DNA of 64,000 bases from Laburnicola sp. R22_1 (lineage: Eukaryota; Ascomycota; Dothideomycetes; Pleosporales; Didymosphaeriaceae): positions 620,001 through 684,000 of the forward strand of contig JACONQ010000018.1 in assembly GCA_014281115.1 (NCBI GenBank). Direction: 5' to 3'. Below, in pieces: positions 37,301 to 48,736 of the stretch. A program made the translations under genes and the position numbers. The first letter of the stretch is position 1, and each line of letters opens with the position of its first letter. The notes under the pieces were generated by a model. The model worked only from the letters and a program-made list of their open reading frames with translations. It was not told where the DNA came from and ran no database searches.

Positions 37301-40300
37301 AATTATACCTTTTATATAAAGCTTTAAAAATAGTTTCTAATTACTTATCTCCTTTTAGGAAAGGAATATAGTATCCTTTCTTAAATAGTCTCTTCTTCTC
37401 TTCTCTAGAGGATCCCTTTATATAGGGGCGATATTATCTACTTTATATAATAGTCGAAGAGTGTAATCTTTTTATAATAATATAGCTTAACTTATATATA
37501 GTAAAACTTTATTAGATTATTTTTAAGTTAAGAATTATATTTCTATCTTTAATGCTCTTAATTTTATATAGGCCTATTTATCTACTTTTCTTTTTTAAAC
37601 TATAACTTTAAATCTAAGTAGAAGCTTAAGGACTTTATGTGCTACTAATAGACTATTATAGATATTTAGCGCATAATTAATATTATTCTTATTCCTTTCC
37701 TTCTATAATATCTTTATTGCCTTTTGTATAACATTTATATATATAATAATATTGAGTAATAGGGAAGAATTTATACTAATTCTAGAATATGCGCTAATAA
37801 CTAGTAGTGTAGGTATAAGGCTATTTAGGCCTATAGTATTATTAATAGCTTTAATAGCTATCTAGAGGATATTGTCTTTATTTATATAATTTCCTAGTTT
37901 AGCCTTAAAAATATTAAAGACTTTATAGAGAGGTGCGTATAAACACTTAATCTTCCCTATTATCTAATATATTTTTATAGGTATCTGCCTATAAGTTATG
38001 CTAATAATTTTTATATAGTTTCTAAACTTATTTAATATAAAGTTTATACCTAGGTTATATAAAATATAGTTAGGTAGATCTTAGTAGATATTAATCTAGT
38101 ATCTATAGAGAGCTTTCTACGCATTTTGTGCAAATATTAATTTTAAGAAGATTATAGCTTAAAATAATATATAGTGCGTCTCTAGTTCTAATATATATAA
38201 TATTAATAATAATTTTATAGTTAAAGTAGATGTTATCCTTAATAGTAAACTTAAAGCGACGTAGGACTTATTTATATAATTAATAGTAGTAGTAAAACTT
38301 CTAAATTTTATTTAGTATAGTAGTATCTACTTTATAACTAGTATTAGTAAGTATTTTCTAAAGTCTTTCTATATAGGAATATCTAAATTATTAATAAAGG
38401 TAATAGAGTTCTTATTTAGTAAAGAAAGAGTGTCTCTATATGCGTATAATAGATATAGTTATGCTATTCTTTTATATAATAATATTTAGAACATTATTAA
38501 AGTAGGCACCTGGCTTATTAGCATTTACTAGTGACAATAGGAATAATATTAGAGTGTCTAGAATGTGGTAGGTAACTATTTCTATTAGATTTATAATTTA
38601 TATAGTTCCTAGAGATCTTTATAGATTCTAATCTCTAAAGCTATTATTAGTATTGCTAGGTGTCTAATTAACTTTTATATAGAAATTCTTTTATACGTAT
38701 ATCTCTAGCTATGCTTTACTAATAGTAAAAATTCTTACTACACTTCTAGTCTATTGTTTACCTTAGTATATTATATAGTATTAATCTTTAAGAATAAACT
38801 ATTCTATACACCTCTTTAGCTTTGTCTTATAGATGTGTTTGCTAGTTATATAGTAAACATAGGTAGTAGTAGTTAGGTAGGATACTTAATTATTACTATT
38901 TTTATTATTTTTACTTTACTTTTCTTCTTTATGCAAAGTAGGTTTCTTATTATTATACCCTTCTATATTCTAAATATAGAACTAAATAGTTTTATACAAA
39001 GGCGTTTTATTATGATACTCTTTATAAAAGATAATATACTACCTTATTACGCGGGTACGCTTATTGCGTAGATAGTTAAAAGACTAATAACTTTTCTTAT
39101 AGTATATAAAATACTTCTTTAGTCTTATATAAATATTGTTTAATTAGGATCTAAATTGCGATAATAATAGTATAAATTGTCAATAAAATCCTTATTTATA
39201 AGGGCCTAGTAATCTTCCTTTTTATATAGAAAAGTTATATTTGCAATTAGTGTAGTACGTATTAGCCTCTTATAGATACTAATTAAATTAACAAATAATT
39301 GTAACTTAAATTAACGCATAGAAATTAGTAAATAGAGATTTATAAGTAGGCTTAGGGGAACATATAGCCTAATCTAGCTCTAGGTGTCTATAATATACTT
39401 ATATAATAGTAGTATAAAGAGGAATTTCCCTAGTAAAGTCTGCACCTAATACTCTTTATATAAAGGTAAGCCTATTAATTATTATCTCTAGGACTTTATA
39501 TAGACTTTTATTAGGGTTCTTACGCTAGTATTATATAAAAGTTATTATAGTTTAGTTTATTTAATACTAGTTATAGTTAATAGTAGTATTAAAGTAATTA
39601 TTAAGTGCTTTATATAAGCACTTCTACAATTGTCTAGGGCAGATAGTATAGAGGTAATACTATACTATATAGCTAGTAAGAATATCTAGAAAGATATCTA
39701 GGTATTAATTTTTAGTAATATCTAGGCGTCTGTATAGATTTATAAAGATCTTCGTCTTATTTACTAAAATATTATATAGAGATCTAGTATAGTTATTATT
39801 CTTATTTTTGCTTTTAAAATTAGATTATCTTATTAACTAGAATTCTTTAAGAAGGTAGGTTATACTTAGGCAAAAGCTTATATAGGTTAGATTATAGTAT
39901 AGGCTTAGTCTGTGTAGATTAGTATAGTGCCTATAATTTGTATTTAACTAGTAGTAGTTCTATTCTATACAGCGTTTAATAGTTGTAAGTAGGTGGGCAG
40001 AATAGTAGTTAGGTACTAGATGTAAAAAGTAGTAGTTTATTTAGTTAGTTATATAAATAAGATTGTCTTTAGTACTTATATACAGGTTCTCTTAAGATAT
40101 CTATAGGGACCTATAGCTATATAGATACCCATAGTAGTAGCGGCTTACTTTGTTTAGGTTTATATAAGAGCCTAACTAGCTTAGATATCTTTAAGATTAG
40201 CCTTAGTGTTTGCGTATAAGAAGTTAAGCAAACTAGTAAAGGTAGTAATATATAAGTAATATCTATATTGTCTTAGGCTACTTTATATAGTTTACTAGTA

Positions 40301-41100
40301 CTTATAGCTCTAGTATCTATTCTTAGTATAATATTCTTTTCTTTTAGAACTATAATAAGCTCTCTCCTAAACACACAATTTAACTTTAAAAAATAGTGTT
40401 CTTCCTATTCTTTAAAGTCTTTCTAAAATAATTCTAAAAAAGTTATCCCTTTTTAGTATAATATATAATAATTAGTAATAGTATATACTATACACAATTG
40501 TATTTCTAATAAAGAGGAATTATCTACTAGATTAATCTTATCCTTCTAGTACTTAGGTTTTATTTCCTTACGCAGTGTTGCCTCAAATATTTCTATCCCT
40601 TTAGCATACTTATTATATAGTCTAGTATATTTAGGCATATTAGTATTATCTTATAAGGTAAAGGTAGTAAAGGTGGGGCTTTATACAAAGTAGTAGTAGA
40701 GGTAGTTATTGCGTAACTAGTTTGTTTAATAGGTTAGTTATATAGAGGATTGCACTTTATTAGAATTTATTATTATCTAACTATATATTTATATAATTAC
40801 TAGTAGTGTGCTTAGTATACTATCTTCTCTTAAATCTTATATAATAGTAATATCTACTTACTAACTTAATAAAAGAGTTAATTTACTATCCTTATAGATA
40901 AGGATAAGTTTTGTATATTTTATACAATTGCTTTCTTTATTTTATATAGTAGTAATAGTTACTTACTAACTTTATAAAGGTTTAATCTACTATTCTCTTG
41001 CGTATAGAAAATAGAGTATAATAAAATAAATTATACAGCTAATAACAACTTACATAATTTGTTTTTACTCTTACTAATTTGTAGTTAAGGGTTAGTTAAC
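34400..41100 (-). pseudogene. Element E gag-pol, RIP-degraded copia polyprotein
   Basis: On the minus strand near 36.12-36.30 kb the frame reads SLFTNNKDLSL then FLIALGNKYYIDNSDNFNIL, which matches the copia RNase H pattern (catalytic Asp region, then the QLGFLIxLxD-like strand). Near 38.8 kb a C-x2-L.. stretch followed by HL-DKAKEVYRI resembles the gag zinc-knuckle region of fungal copia elements, with the first Cys changed to Tyr. RT and integrase could not be delimited in the AT-rich sequence. Extreme decay; clearly inactive. Long pyrimidine tracts at 34840-34925 lie in its 3' region. Confidence 0.6.
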
Positions 41101-41110
41101 TATAAATTAG

Positions 41111-41397
41111 TGTTAAATAGGCTCTATAGCTAGCTATATAGATATTAATATCTAATACTCTATATTAGCAAGTGCAGAGAGTGTATAGAATAATTGTATA
41201 AGAAAAGGAAATAATATAATAGAACTAACTTAGTATTAATTGCTTATTTCTAGAAAGAGTGCAAATAAAAAAGAGAAGATCTTATAGTGTATAGACCGCG
41301 ACGCATAGGCATTACGTAATCCCTATATAATGCTATTGTGCGGTAATATTAAAATCTTAATACTCTTAGGTGCCCTTGTCTATACAGTGTACGGACA
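41111..41397 (-). repeat. Element E LTR (5' LTR in its own sense)
   Basis: 287 bp with intact TGTTAAATAGG and GTACGGACA ends. Confidence 0.85.
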
Positions 41398-42102
41398 ATA
41401 GTAGTATATAGCTACTAGCCTAGACTCTTACTTTATAATAATATTTATATTTTTTTAGTTCTTATCTTTAATAGTTGTAAGCACCTTGCACCTAAACTAG
41501 TATAGAGTAATCTATATTATATGGCTTATTCCGCCTTTAATCCTAGACTCCTACTTACTAATATTTATATTCTACGTAATATAGCAATCTAATTCTATAG
41601 TAGCTATTTACTTACTATATAAGTCCTTAGTATAAACTATATAGTTTTTAATATTAAGCAGCGCCTAGCTATTATACCTAGCCGCGTTATTATTTATATC
41701 TTCTAGATAGGGGCGCAACACTATATATTAAGTGGTAATAGCAATAATATCTTTAGGGTAAAGAATAAATATAGCAACATTAAGATCTTGCATAATAATT
41801 AAATATATTATATAGTAGATAGATAAACAATTAATCTCTAGTTGCAGATTTTATATTATATACGCGTAGGTAATTACGCGTTATATTATTACTTTAGTAC
41901 CTAGTATATCTTATAATTAACTACCTCTAGTAGAAGGGGCTAATTTGCGCGTGCTAACAAATAGTCCCTAGCCTAACCTATCTATCTCTAAGCTACTTTA
42001 CTTTTTTTAATATATTTTTAGCACACCTATAGCTTTCCCTTACAGCGTTGCACTATATACTAAAAGGTCTGCAATATTTCTCTTCCTAAAATAACCTAGC
42101 TC

Positions 42103-42930
42103 TTTACTTAACTATAAGAATAGGAGACCTTTTTATATTATATAAGTTATTAATAATAGAGTATATAAGCTTAATCTACCTAAAGAAATAGGCTCATTAT
42201 GTAATATTTTCTACCTATAGCTACTACATCTATATAATAAGCAACCGCTTAATAGTTAGACGCATAATAAGGATAATATGCTACTAGACAAATATATAAA
42301 TAAGAAGTATAAGGTAAAGACTATACTTACCTACTAGTTAAATAAGTCTAAGAAGAACCTATACGCTCCTTATTGCAGCATTATAGAGTATAAGGTTGTA
42401 TAGGATAGTTTTAAAGATCCTATCTAGGAGCTATATTATAACCTACTTAATTATTCTTGCCTTATTGCTAGTTGTTATACTAAGAACCTAAAGAAGCTAA
42501 ATATATTATATAACTTTAACAAGCTTATTGCGCGCTAGAATATTATTGCCTATCTTACTACTCTTATTATAGACGCCTGCCTAGATGCCTAGAGATAGTT
42601 AGATATAGGTTTTAAGTTAGCGATAGATAGTAGGCCCCCTAGAAACTCTTCTAGTAGTAATTCTCTTAGCAAGGCTGTGTGTATAGATAATAATAGTACT
42701 AATAATACTAGTATAGATAACGCGACCCTAATAGATAATAATAAATTAGATTAAATCTATAATAATTTATTAGACATTTTTAGTAGTTTAGTAAAAATTA
42801 CTATAAGAATTATAAGAATTAGAAATAGAGTGTAATAAAACATAAGAGTGTGTAATTAAACGTAATAATTATATAAAAAATAATATATAGTTATATAGAG
42901 ATAGATCTTAGCAGTATTAAAGTTGCTACT
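42103..42930 (+). pseudogene. Element A pol C terminus
   Basis: Frame resumes after D: PSSLLNYKNRRPFYII then VINNRVYKLNLPKEIGSL, matching the GPFxIxKxIxxxAYxLxLP segment that follows the integrase core in gypsy elements. A Thr/Asn-rich tail follows. No clear chromodomain was recognised. Ends before the polypurine tract. Confidence 0.65.
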
Positions 42931-42947
42931 ATAAAGAGGGGGGATAG
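42931..42947 (+). promoter_or_regulatory. Element A polypurine tract
   Basis: ATAAAGAGGGGGGATAG immediately before the 3' LTR fixes A's plus orientation. Confidence 0.7.
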
Positions 42948-43152
42948 TATTACTAATCTAAGGTGCGGCCCCTCGCTTATATTATATTACCCTTTTAGGA
43001 CTAGCGTAATTTATAAGCAAGGTCCTAAGCAAGACTATATATATAGTCTACCTACGTACTTACCTTATATAGGTATTACTACTATCTTATATTTAGATTC
43101 TAACTACTAGTTATCTTTTATACTACGTAATGACTCCTATAGTGCTCTTACA
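42948..43152 (+). repeat. Element A 3' LTR
   Basis: 205 bp, followed by TSD CTTAC (43153-43157), identical to the bases before the 5' LTR. Confidence 0.85.
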
Positions 43153-43157
43153 CTTAC

Positions 43158-43551
43158 TTAGAATAAGGACTACTAAAGGTATTATAATTACTAGTAATAA
43201 AGTTTACTACTACTACTATTACTAGAATTAACTATAAATAGGCTAGTACAATAGAGGTTAACTCGCTTTCGCGCTAACTCTTTTATTAATACTTTAAAAC
43301 GCTTTTATGTATCTATAATATAGAAGAGATAACTGCTATTATTATAATATTATTATTAGAAACCCCTTAGTCGTAAAAATAAACAAACTATAATAAAGGT
43401 AGGATAAAGTATATATTTATTAAACTATAATTATTTAACCTATTTAAAATAGTTTAAAATATTAGTTTAACTACTCTTCTAAAAGTAGATAAATAGTAGG
43501 TATTTTAATAGTCCTAAAGTTATAGTAAGGCTAACTAACTATAGAATAGTT
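43158..43551. other. AT-rich RIP-degraded DNA
   Basis: The DNA into which element A inserted, continuing from 6941. No gene or element ends recognised. Confidence 0.4.
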
Positions 43552-43654
43552 CACGCTCTTTTTGATTACTAAGCAGGAGGCTCTGCTTTTTTATCATGTT
43601 ATTTGAGATGAAAGCCTTTGTCGTCCTACCCCGAGGTAGATAAAATAACACCAC
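43552..43654 (+). mobile_element. LINE-like 3' fragment, about 103 bp
   Basis: CACGCTCTTTTTGATTAC.. to ..ATAACACCACAC, with hairpin AAGCAGGAGGCTCTGCTT. Flanking ATAGTT-containing repeats (43541-43551 and about 43657-43666) are imperfect, so the TSD is unsure. Confidence 0.6.
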
Positions 43655-43719
43655 ACATATATAGTTAATAATAAGAATCTAGTAATAGTATTAGCAAATT
43701 TACTTTTAGTAGAATAGTT

Positions 43720-43975
43720 CTTTATTTAAGGTAATTTATATATATAAAATAGGTATTTTAAATTTTAGAGTATTAGTTTATATATATAGATTGCCCTAAA
43801 GAAAAAAACTATAATAATTTAGAAACACTAGTTTATATGCGTAGATTGCCCTATATAAAAACTATTTTAATTTAGAAAATCTAGTTTGTGTGTATAGATT
43901 ACTCTAAATAAAAAACTATTTTAATTTAGAACACTTAGTTTATATATATAAATTGCCTTAAAGAAAGAACTAATT
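43720..43975. repeat. About 53-bp tandem repeat, four units
   Basis: Successive units contain TTTAGAA..CTAGTTTATATR, then ATAGATTGCCCTA, then AAAAACTATTTTAA. Well-formed units lie at about 43815-43867, 43868-43921 and 43922-43972, with a more divergent one upstream. Related to the 44-bp repeat at 3.6 kb and to AATAGTTCTTTATTTAAGG.. at about 6.67 kb. Confidence 0.65.
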
Positions 43976-43979
43976 TACT

Positions 43980-44600
43980 TAAAGTTTATTATATATTTTA
44001 TACTTTTTAAATATATACTTAAAGGTATTAAAGTCATATAGAAAGTTCTTTTTCTTTTACCTATCTAGTAAGACCTACCTAACTAAAAGAGTGCTATTAT
44101 TACCTATTGGAGTAATAAACTAGAGTAAAGATATAATATAACTACTTATTATAAAAGTATAATTAAGCCTTATAAGTTTAGATGCTAGTTTAAAATGCTT
44201 TAAGGCCTTAGAATTAATTTATAGAATTTACTTAGTATATAAGGTGTTATTAGCTTTAAATTTATACTTATAACCTAAAGTTTAAAAGTATTAGAATACA
44301 GTATTAACTTTACCCTTTAGCTCTATATATACCTTATTAGTAATATTATATTAGTTTTAAATACTTTTAAGTTTAAGTATATAGTTAGGGTATACTAGCT
44401 TAATAGAGATAAGTCTTTTATTAGAACTATTTTCTACTTTATAGTAGGTATTAAATACCTATTTTATATTAGAGATGTTTTACTAGAGAAGATAAGTAGT
44501 AATAAATACCCTCTTACTTATACTAATATTACAATTTTATATACTATATTTACGTCCTTATTAGTATATAACTAGCTACTATTTAGTTAAATTTTTAATA
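43980..44600. other. AT-rich RIP-degraded DNA
   Basis: No recognisable feature. Possibly the upstream part of the copia remnant that becomes readable after 45 kb. Confidence 0.35.
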
Positions 44601-44617
44601 TCTTTTACTTTTACTAT

Positions 44618-44717
44618 GTGTTGTTAAATTATCTACCTAGGAGTAGAACGACAAAGGCTTTTATCTCAAATAACATGACTAAAAAAGCAGAGCCCCCTAC
44701 TTAGTAATTAGAAAGAG
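44618..44717 (-). mobile_element. LINE-like 3' fragment, 100 bp, with 13-bp TSD
   Basis: Perfect 13-bp TSD TTACTTTTACTAT at 44605-44617 and 44718-44730. Starts GTGTTGTTAAATTATC, contains AAGCAGAGCCCCCTACTT (one hairpin base decayed). Confidence 0.75.
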
Positions 44718-45049
44718 TTACTTTTACTATAAAACTATACTTATGTTCTTTTTTTTTATTAATATTATATATATATTACCAAAAGAAATCTAAATACCCT
44801 TAGTATTATTGTATATCTCTTTTTATATAGTATAGCTATCCTTATTAAAATTAATTCTTTTAATAATATAGTAGTATTATTACTATAAACTTTAAGTTTT
44901 TTAACGTTTTACTCTAGTAGAATATAATAGAAATATACCTTTAGAAGGCGCTAGTACTAAGATAGTTATCTTTTTCTTTTAAAGCTTATATAAAGGAGAG
45001 GGGACTTAACTTAAAAGTGTTAGTATTAAGAACTCTAGTATAACATCTA

Positions 45050-45700
45050 ACTTATTATTATTAGAGTTACTAATATATAAAAAGAAATCTATTTATAAGC
45101 TCTTAGTACTTTTTAAAAATACTAATAACTATTAGTATTATAGTGAATTATTATAAGGAAGTAGCACTAATTATTACTTAGAAAACCAATATATTATATT
45201 CTGTATATAGATTAAGTTATTTAGTGCTAGAAGAAAGAAACTACCTATTAAATTCTTAAGAGTTAATTAGGCACTAGCTTACTACGTAACCTATATAGTA
45301 GAGTTTAGTCTACTATATACCTCTCTACTTATAAAAGCTTCGCCCTATTAAGCTTTATATTAAACACCCTTTTAGAAAACATCCTAAATATTCTATAGCG
45401 CTTCCTACTAGTAAGTAGAGGTTAGGCCTACCTCTAATTATAGCCTTTACTAATTATCTAGCTTTGTGTAACCTTAAAGAACAACCTATAAATATCTACT
45501 TATTTTTATTACTAACTTGCCCATTTTACTTACTCTCTACACTCTTATAATTTTTCTATAGCTTAGCTTCCTATCCTCCTAAGTCCTAAACTACTCTTAA
45601 GCCTTTACTTAGCCTGCCTTATTATACGTTTCTATTTTTAGATTAACTATGCCATAGAAGCCTACGCATTTAGCCGCCTTAGTTCCTGTAGTAGTAGTAA
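45050..45700 (+). pseudogene. Copia-type integrase remnant
   Basis: One plus-strand frame reads KLPIKFLRVN-stop-ALAYYVTYIVEFSLLYTSLLI then KASPY-stop-ALY. This fits the copia integrase stretch LPxxLWxEAxxAAxYxxNRxP..SPYQALY with Trp and Gln turned into stops. Upstream and downstream sequence is too decayed to delimit an element; the downstream neighbourhood (to about 52 kb, around the solo LTR and transposon 3) may belong to it. Confidence 0.45.
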
Positions 45701-46779
45701 TAGTAGTAGTAAGCCTCCTTATTAAGGTAATAATAGTATAGGCTTTAGTAGTTTTAACCTCCTACTAGTGTTTAAAAAGCCCTCTATTAGCGTATTTATT
45801 ACCTTCTTATCTCTGCGTAAGTTCCTCACACTCTAATAGTCTTTTAGGCTAACTTCTTAGAAAGTAATTCTGCTTTTAGGTATATATATTAGCTTTAATA
45901 TTATAGCCTAGATTATTGTAGCCCTTAAGTAGAGTATTAGTAATAATAATAATTTGCTTTGCAGTCTATAACCCTAGGTAAATAGTTAAAATAATTTTGC
46001 GCTTTAGTTAGACTATAACCCTAATAAACTTATAATTAACACCCTACTCTTCTACTTTCTTTACTATAGTTAGAAAGCGTAATAATGCAATATTAAAGAT
46101 AAGCAAGTTGCATTCTACTAGGCCTAATAGTCTAAATTATTAAATAATAAAAGCGTTTATCCTATATATCTACTAAGCTTATTTGCTACTACTACCTAAG
46201 GATATATTAACTTTACCTATTCTTTTATAATAGATAATAACACTCTATTCTATAATAGTTGCCTACTAGCACAGTATTAGTATTTCTAGTTTGCTAATAA
46301 TAATATAAAACTATTATTTTGTAGTATATATATAGCCTACTATATTTATAATAAAAGCGCCTTATACTTTTTATTCTAAATATACTATATTATTTCTCTC
46401 TTTATAGGCCTACACTCTAAATACCTCTTAAGTTAATTATTAAATAGGCCTTTATCCTTTACTTTCTAATTCTTCTTTTATATATTAAGCACGTATTATA
46501 AACCTTAATACTTAAACTTAAGTAAAACTTAGCTTTCTAGAAGTATTATCTATATTTAAGAGCCTTATAATTAGTAATAACCTTAAATTTCTACCTTAAT
46601 TAACTCCTAACTCTCTAATTCTATATTCTCTAGCTTTGCTCTTAAATAGTATTTATTTAGTTTCTTTCTAATCTTCTTTTTATATAAGCTTTACTATTGC
46701 GTGTACTTATACTTCTAACTAGTCTAAAGTACCTACTTATTATACTACTTTAGAAATAAGTCTATTAGCTTCTTAGATA
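45701..46779. other. AT-rich RIP-degraded DNA
   Basis: A plus-strand frame is readable with TAG stops (starting MP-KPTHLAALVP at about 45650) but no family motif is recognised. Confidence 0.35.
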
Positions 46780-46784
46780 GTTTT

Positions 46785-47062
46785 TGTAAGGGCGGTACAC
46801 AGTCTTATAAGGCAAACCTCTTAGAGACAGCTAGTATAGTTAAAAGAGATAACTAAATTAAGACTATACTAAGATAGAGGATAAGGAAGGGACCTAGGGG
46901 GCCCTTACTTATATAGTGGACAGCGTAGAGCATAGGCCTACGCTAACTACACGCTAACACTAACTAGAAAAGGCGCCTTCTATAAGGTAAAAGGCGCTAT
47001 TAGGGTGTGAAAGGAAAGATAATAGTGAATAACTAGCAGAAAGGCAGGCACGAACCGTTATA
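46785..47062 (+). mobile_element. Solo LTR, 278 bp, family G
   Basis: Starts TGTAAGGGCGGTACACAG and ends ..GAACCGTTATA (CA decayed to TA). 5-bp TSD GTTTT at 46780-46784 and 47063-47067. A GC-richer island in AT-rich DNA; no second copy is seen in the window. Confidence 0.65.
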
Positions 47063-47067
47063 GTTTT

Positions 47068-48734
47068 AGTATTACTTTTAGCTCTTGCTTATTATGCAAC
47101 TACAATCTATATATTCTAAAAAAAGAAAAGAGTTTTAAAAAAGCATTAGGCACGCTTTAACTATTAGCGTAATAGTTTTTCTTCTCTTTATAACACTAAT
47201 ATAGAGAATAAAGTCTAGACTTAAGTTTTCTAGGAGTTATAGTGCTCTTTAGAATAGGACTTCTTTTAGAGGCTATTATAGAACTTTTAAGTTTAGGCTA
47301 AAGTTACTTAGGCTTATAAGTTCTATAATAAGTGTAGAAAGGAAAAAAAGTAAAAAAAAGTAGTAGTTTAAGCCTATAGCTTACTAGTTAAAGCTATAAA
47401 AGTTCTTTTATACCTAAGGGCTACTTAGGCTTTAGATAGCTTATTAGTATTTAAATATATTCTTTTCTACTACTATAACTCTACTTTTTCTTTATAATAC
47501 TATATCTTCTATTCTGCGCCTATAAGCTATTTACTTTTTATTTACTATCTATAAGTACCTAATCTACTCTTAAAGTTGTTTACTAGTAGTAATATGGTTA
47601 CACTTTTATTATACGTATATCTACCCTAATTATTCTTTAGCTTACTAATCTATATTCTAGTTATTACTTTTTTAAATTAGCTATATAACTTTAGTACGAT
47701 CTATAAGATTATACAACCTTTATATAGTATTTACACTAAGTATCTATTATTAGACTACTTTATATTGTTTGCTTAAGGTATAGACAGCTTTAAAATTATT
47801 TCTAATTCTACTAGTAACACTTTTATTGCCTATACTATTCTATTCTATTAGCTATACTAAACTACTTTTTAAAAATATAGGCACTAATAAATAAAGGTAT
47901 AATTACTTTAAATAGCACTTAGTGTCTAGTTATACTCCTTATATATTTTATCTTCTTACCTTTTTTTTACTATAGGCTAAGGCTATATTAACTATAATTC
48001 TAGTATAGTTAAAAGTAATTATAATTAAGCCTATAGGGCTTATATCTAGAGTTATTATCTCTACTTTTAATATACTAATAGTAGTTAGCGCTTTCTTCTT
48101 AAGGGCTACTATATTCTATACTTGACAACTTCCTAATATTAGTAGTACTCCTTTAACTGCTATAGTAAGCTCTAATTTGTTCTTAACTAGTTTTCTATTA
48201 CTAATCTACTTGCCTAGCTTTATGTCCCCTAGTATCTACTATAAATACTTAAGCTAATTCTTTCTAGTAAGGTTATTAGTAAGTGCGTAAGCTATAGATA
48301 GAGCAATTAGAAGTAAATACTTATATCTATAATAGAATTAGTAAGTTACTTAGTTCTAGTAATAATACTATAATGCTTTCTATAAGGCGTCCTAGTAGGC
48401 CTTATCTAATTATTAAGAGCTTCTTAAAGGCGCCTAATTCTCTATTAGGTACTAATTCTAATATTACTAAGCCTTTTCTACGCATACTCCTTTTTAGGTA
48501 TTATTACGCCTAGCCTATTATTCTTTTTAGTATTAATAGTCGTAGTTCTTTTTTATTTTAAGGTTTGTCTTATACACTACTCTATTCCTATTTATTTTAA
48601 CTTATTATCTTTTTTAGTAGTAATAGTAGTAGCCCTTTCCTATTTTAGGGCTAAACTACTCCTACTTCTAGTTGTCTGCTCTCTAGCCCTAATTCCTCTT
48701 TAAGTTAGGTCTTATTTAATATAGCGCTATAGAT
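47068..48734. other. AT-rich RIP-degraded DNA
   Basis: No gene recognised. Ser/Tyr/Leu-rich frames with stops on the plus strand; probably decayed retrotransposon sequence. Confidence 0.4.
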
Positions 48735-48736
48735 TA

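Larger units (their letters stand above)
34073..41397 (-). mobile_element. Ty1/copia element E, 7325 bp, RIP-degraded
   Basis: 287-bp LTRs at 34073-34359 and 41111-41397 (TGTTAAATAGGC..GTACGGACA), TSD ATAGT at 34068-34072 and 41398-41402. The uninterrupted D copy at 63551-63570 (CTACGTAGTAGTATATAG) is the empty site. Orientation is minus, from the copia RNase H at about 36.2 kb. Confidence 0.85.
33492..42088 (-). mobile_element. Non-LTR-like repeat D (about 1.27 kb net) split by element E
   Basis: 14-bp TSD AAATAACTTAGCTT (33478-33491) and AAATAACCTAGCTC (42089-42102); the two differences are C/T. Removing D restores element A's frame. The left end CTCCTRGGYAGGAGTATAAAC is shared with the copy starting at 62981. 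A minus-strand frame (for example SRPYLGDVNNNIARYNSQ in the copy at about 63.85 kb) is readable across both copies, so D is probably transcribed leftward with its 3' end at 33492; the family is not recognised. TSD length points to target-primed insertion. Confidence 0.6.
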
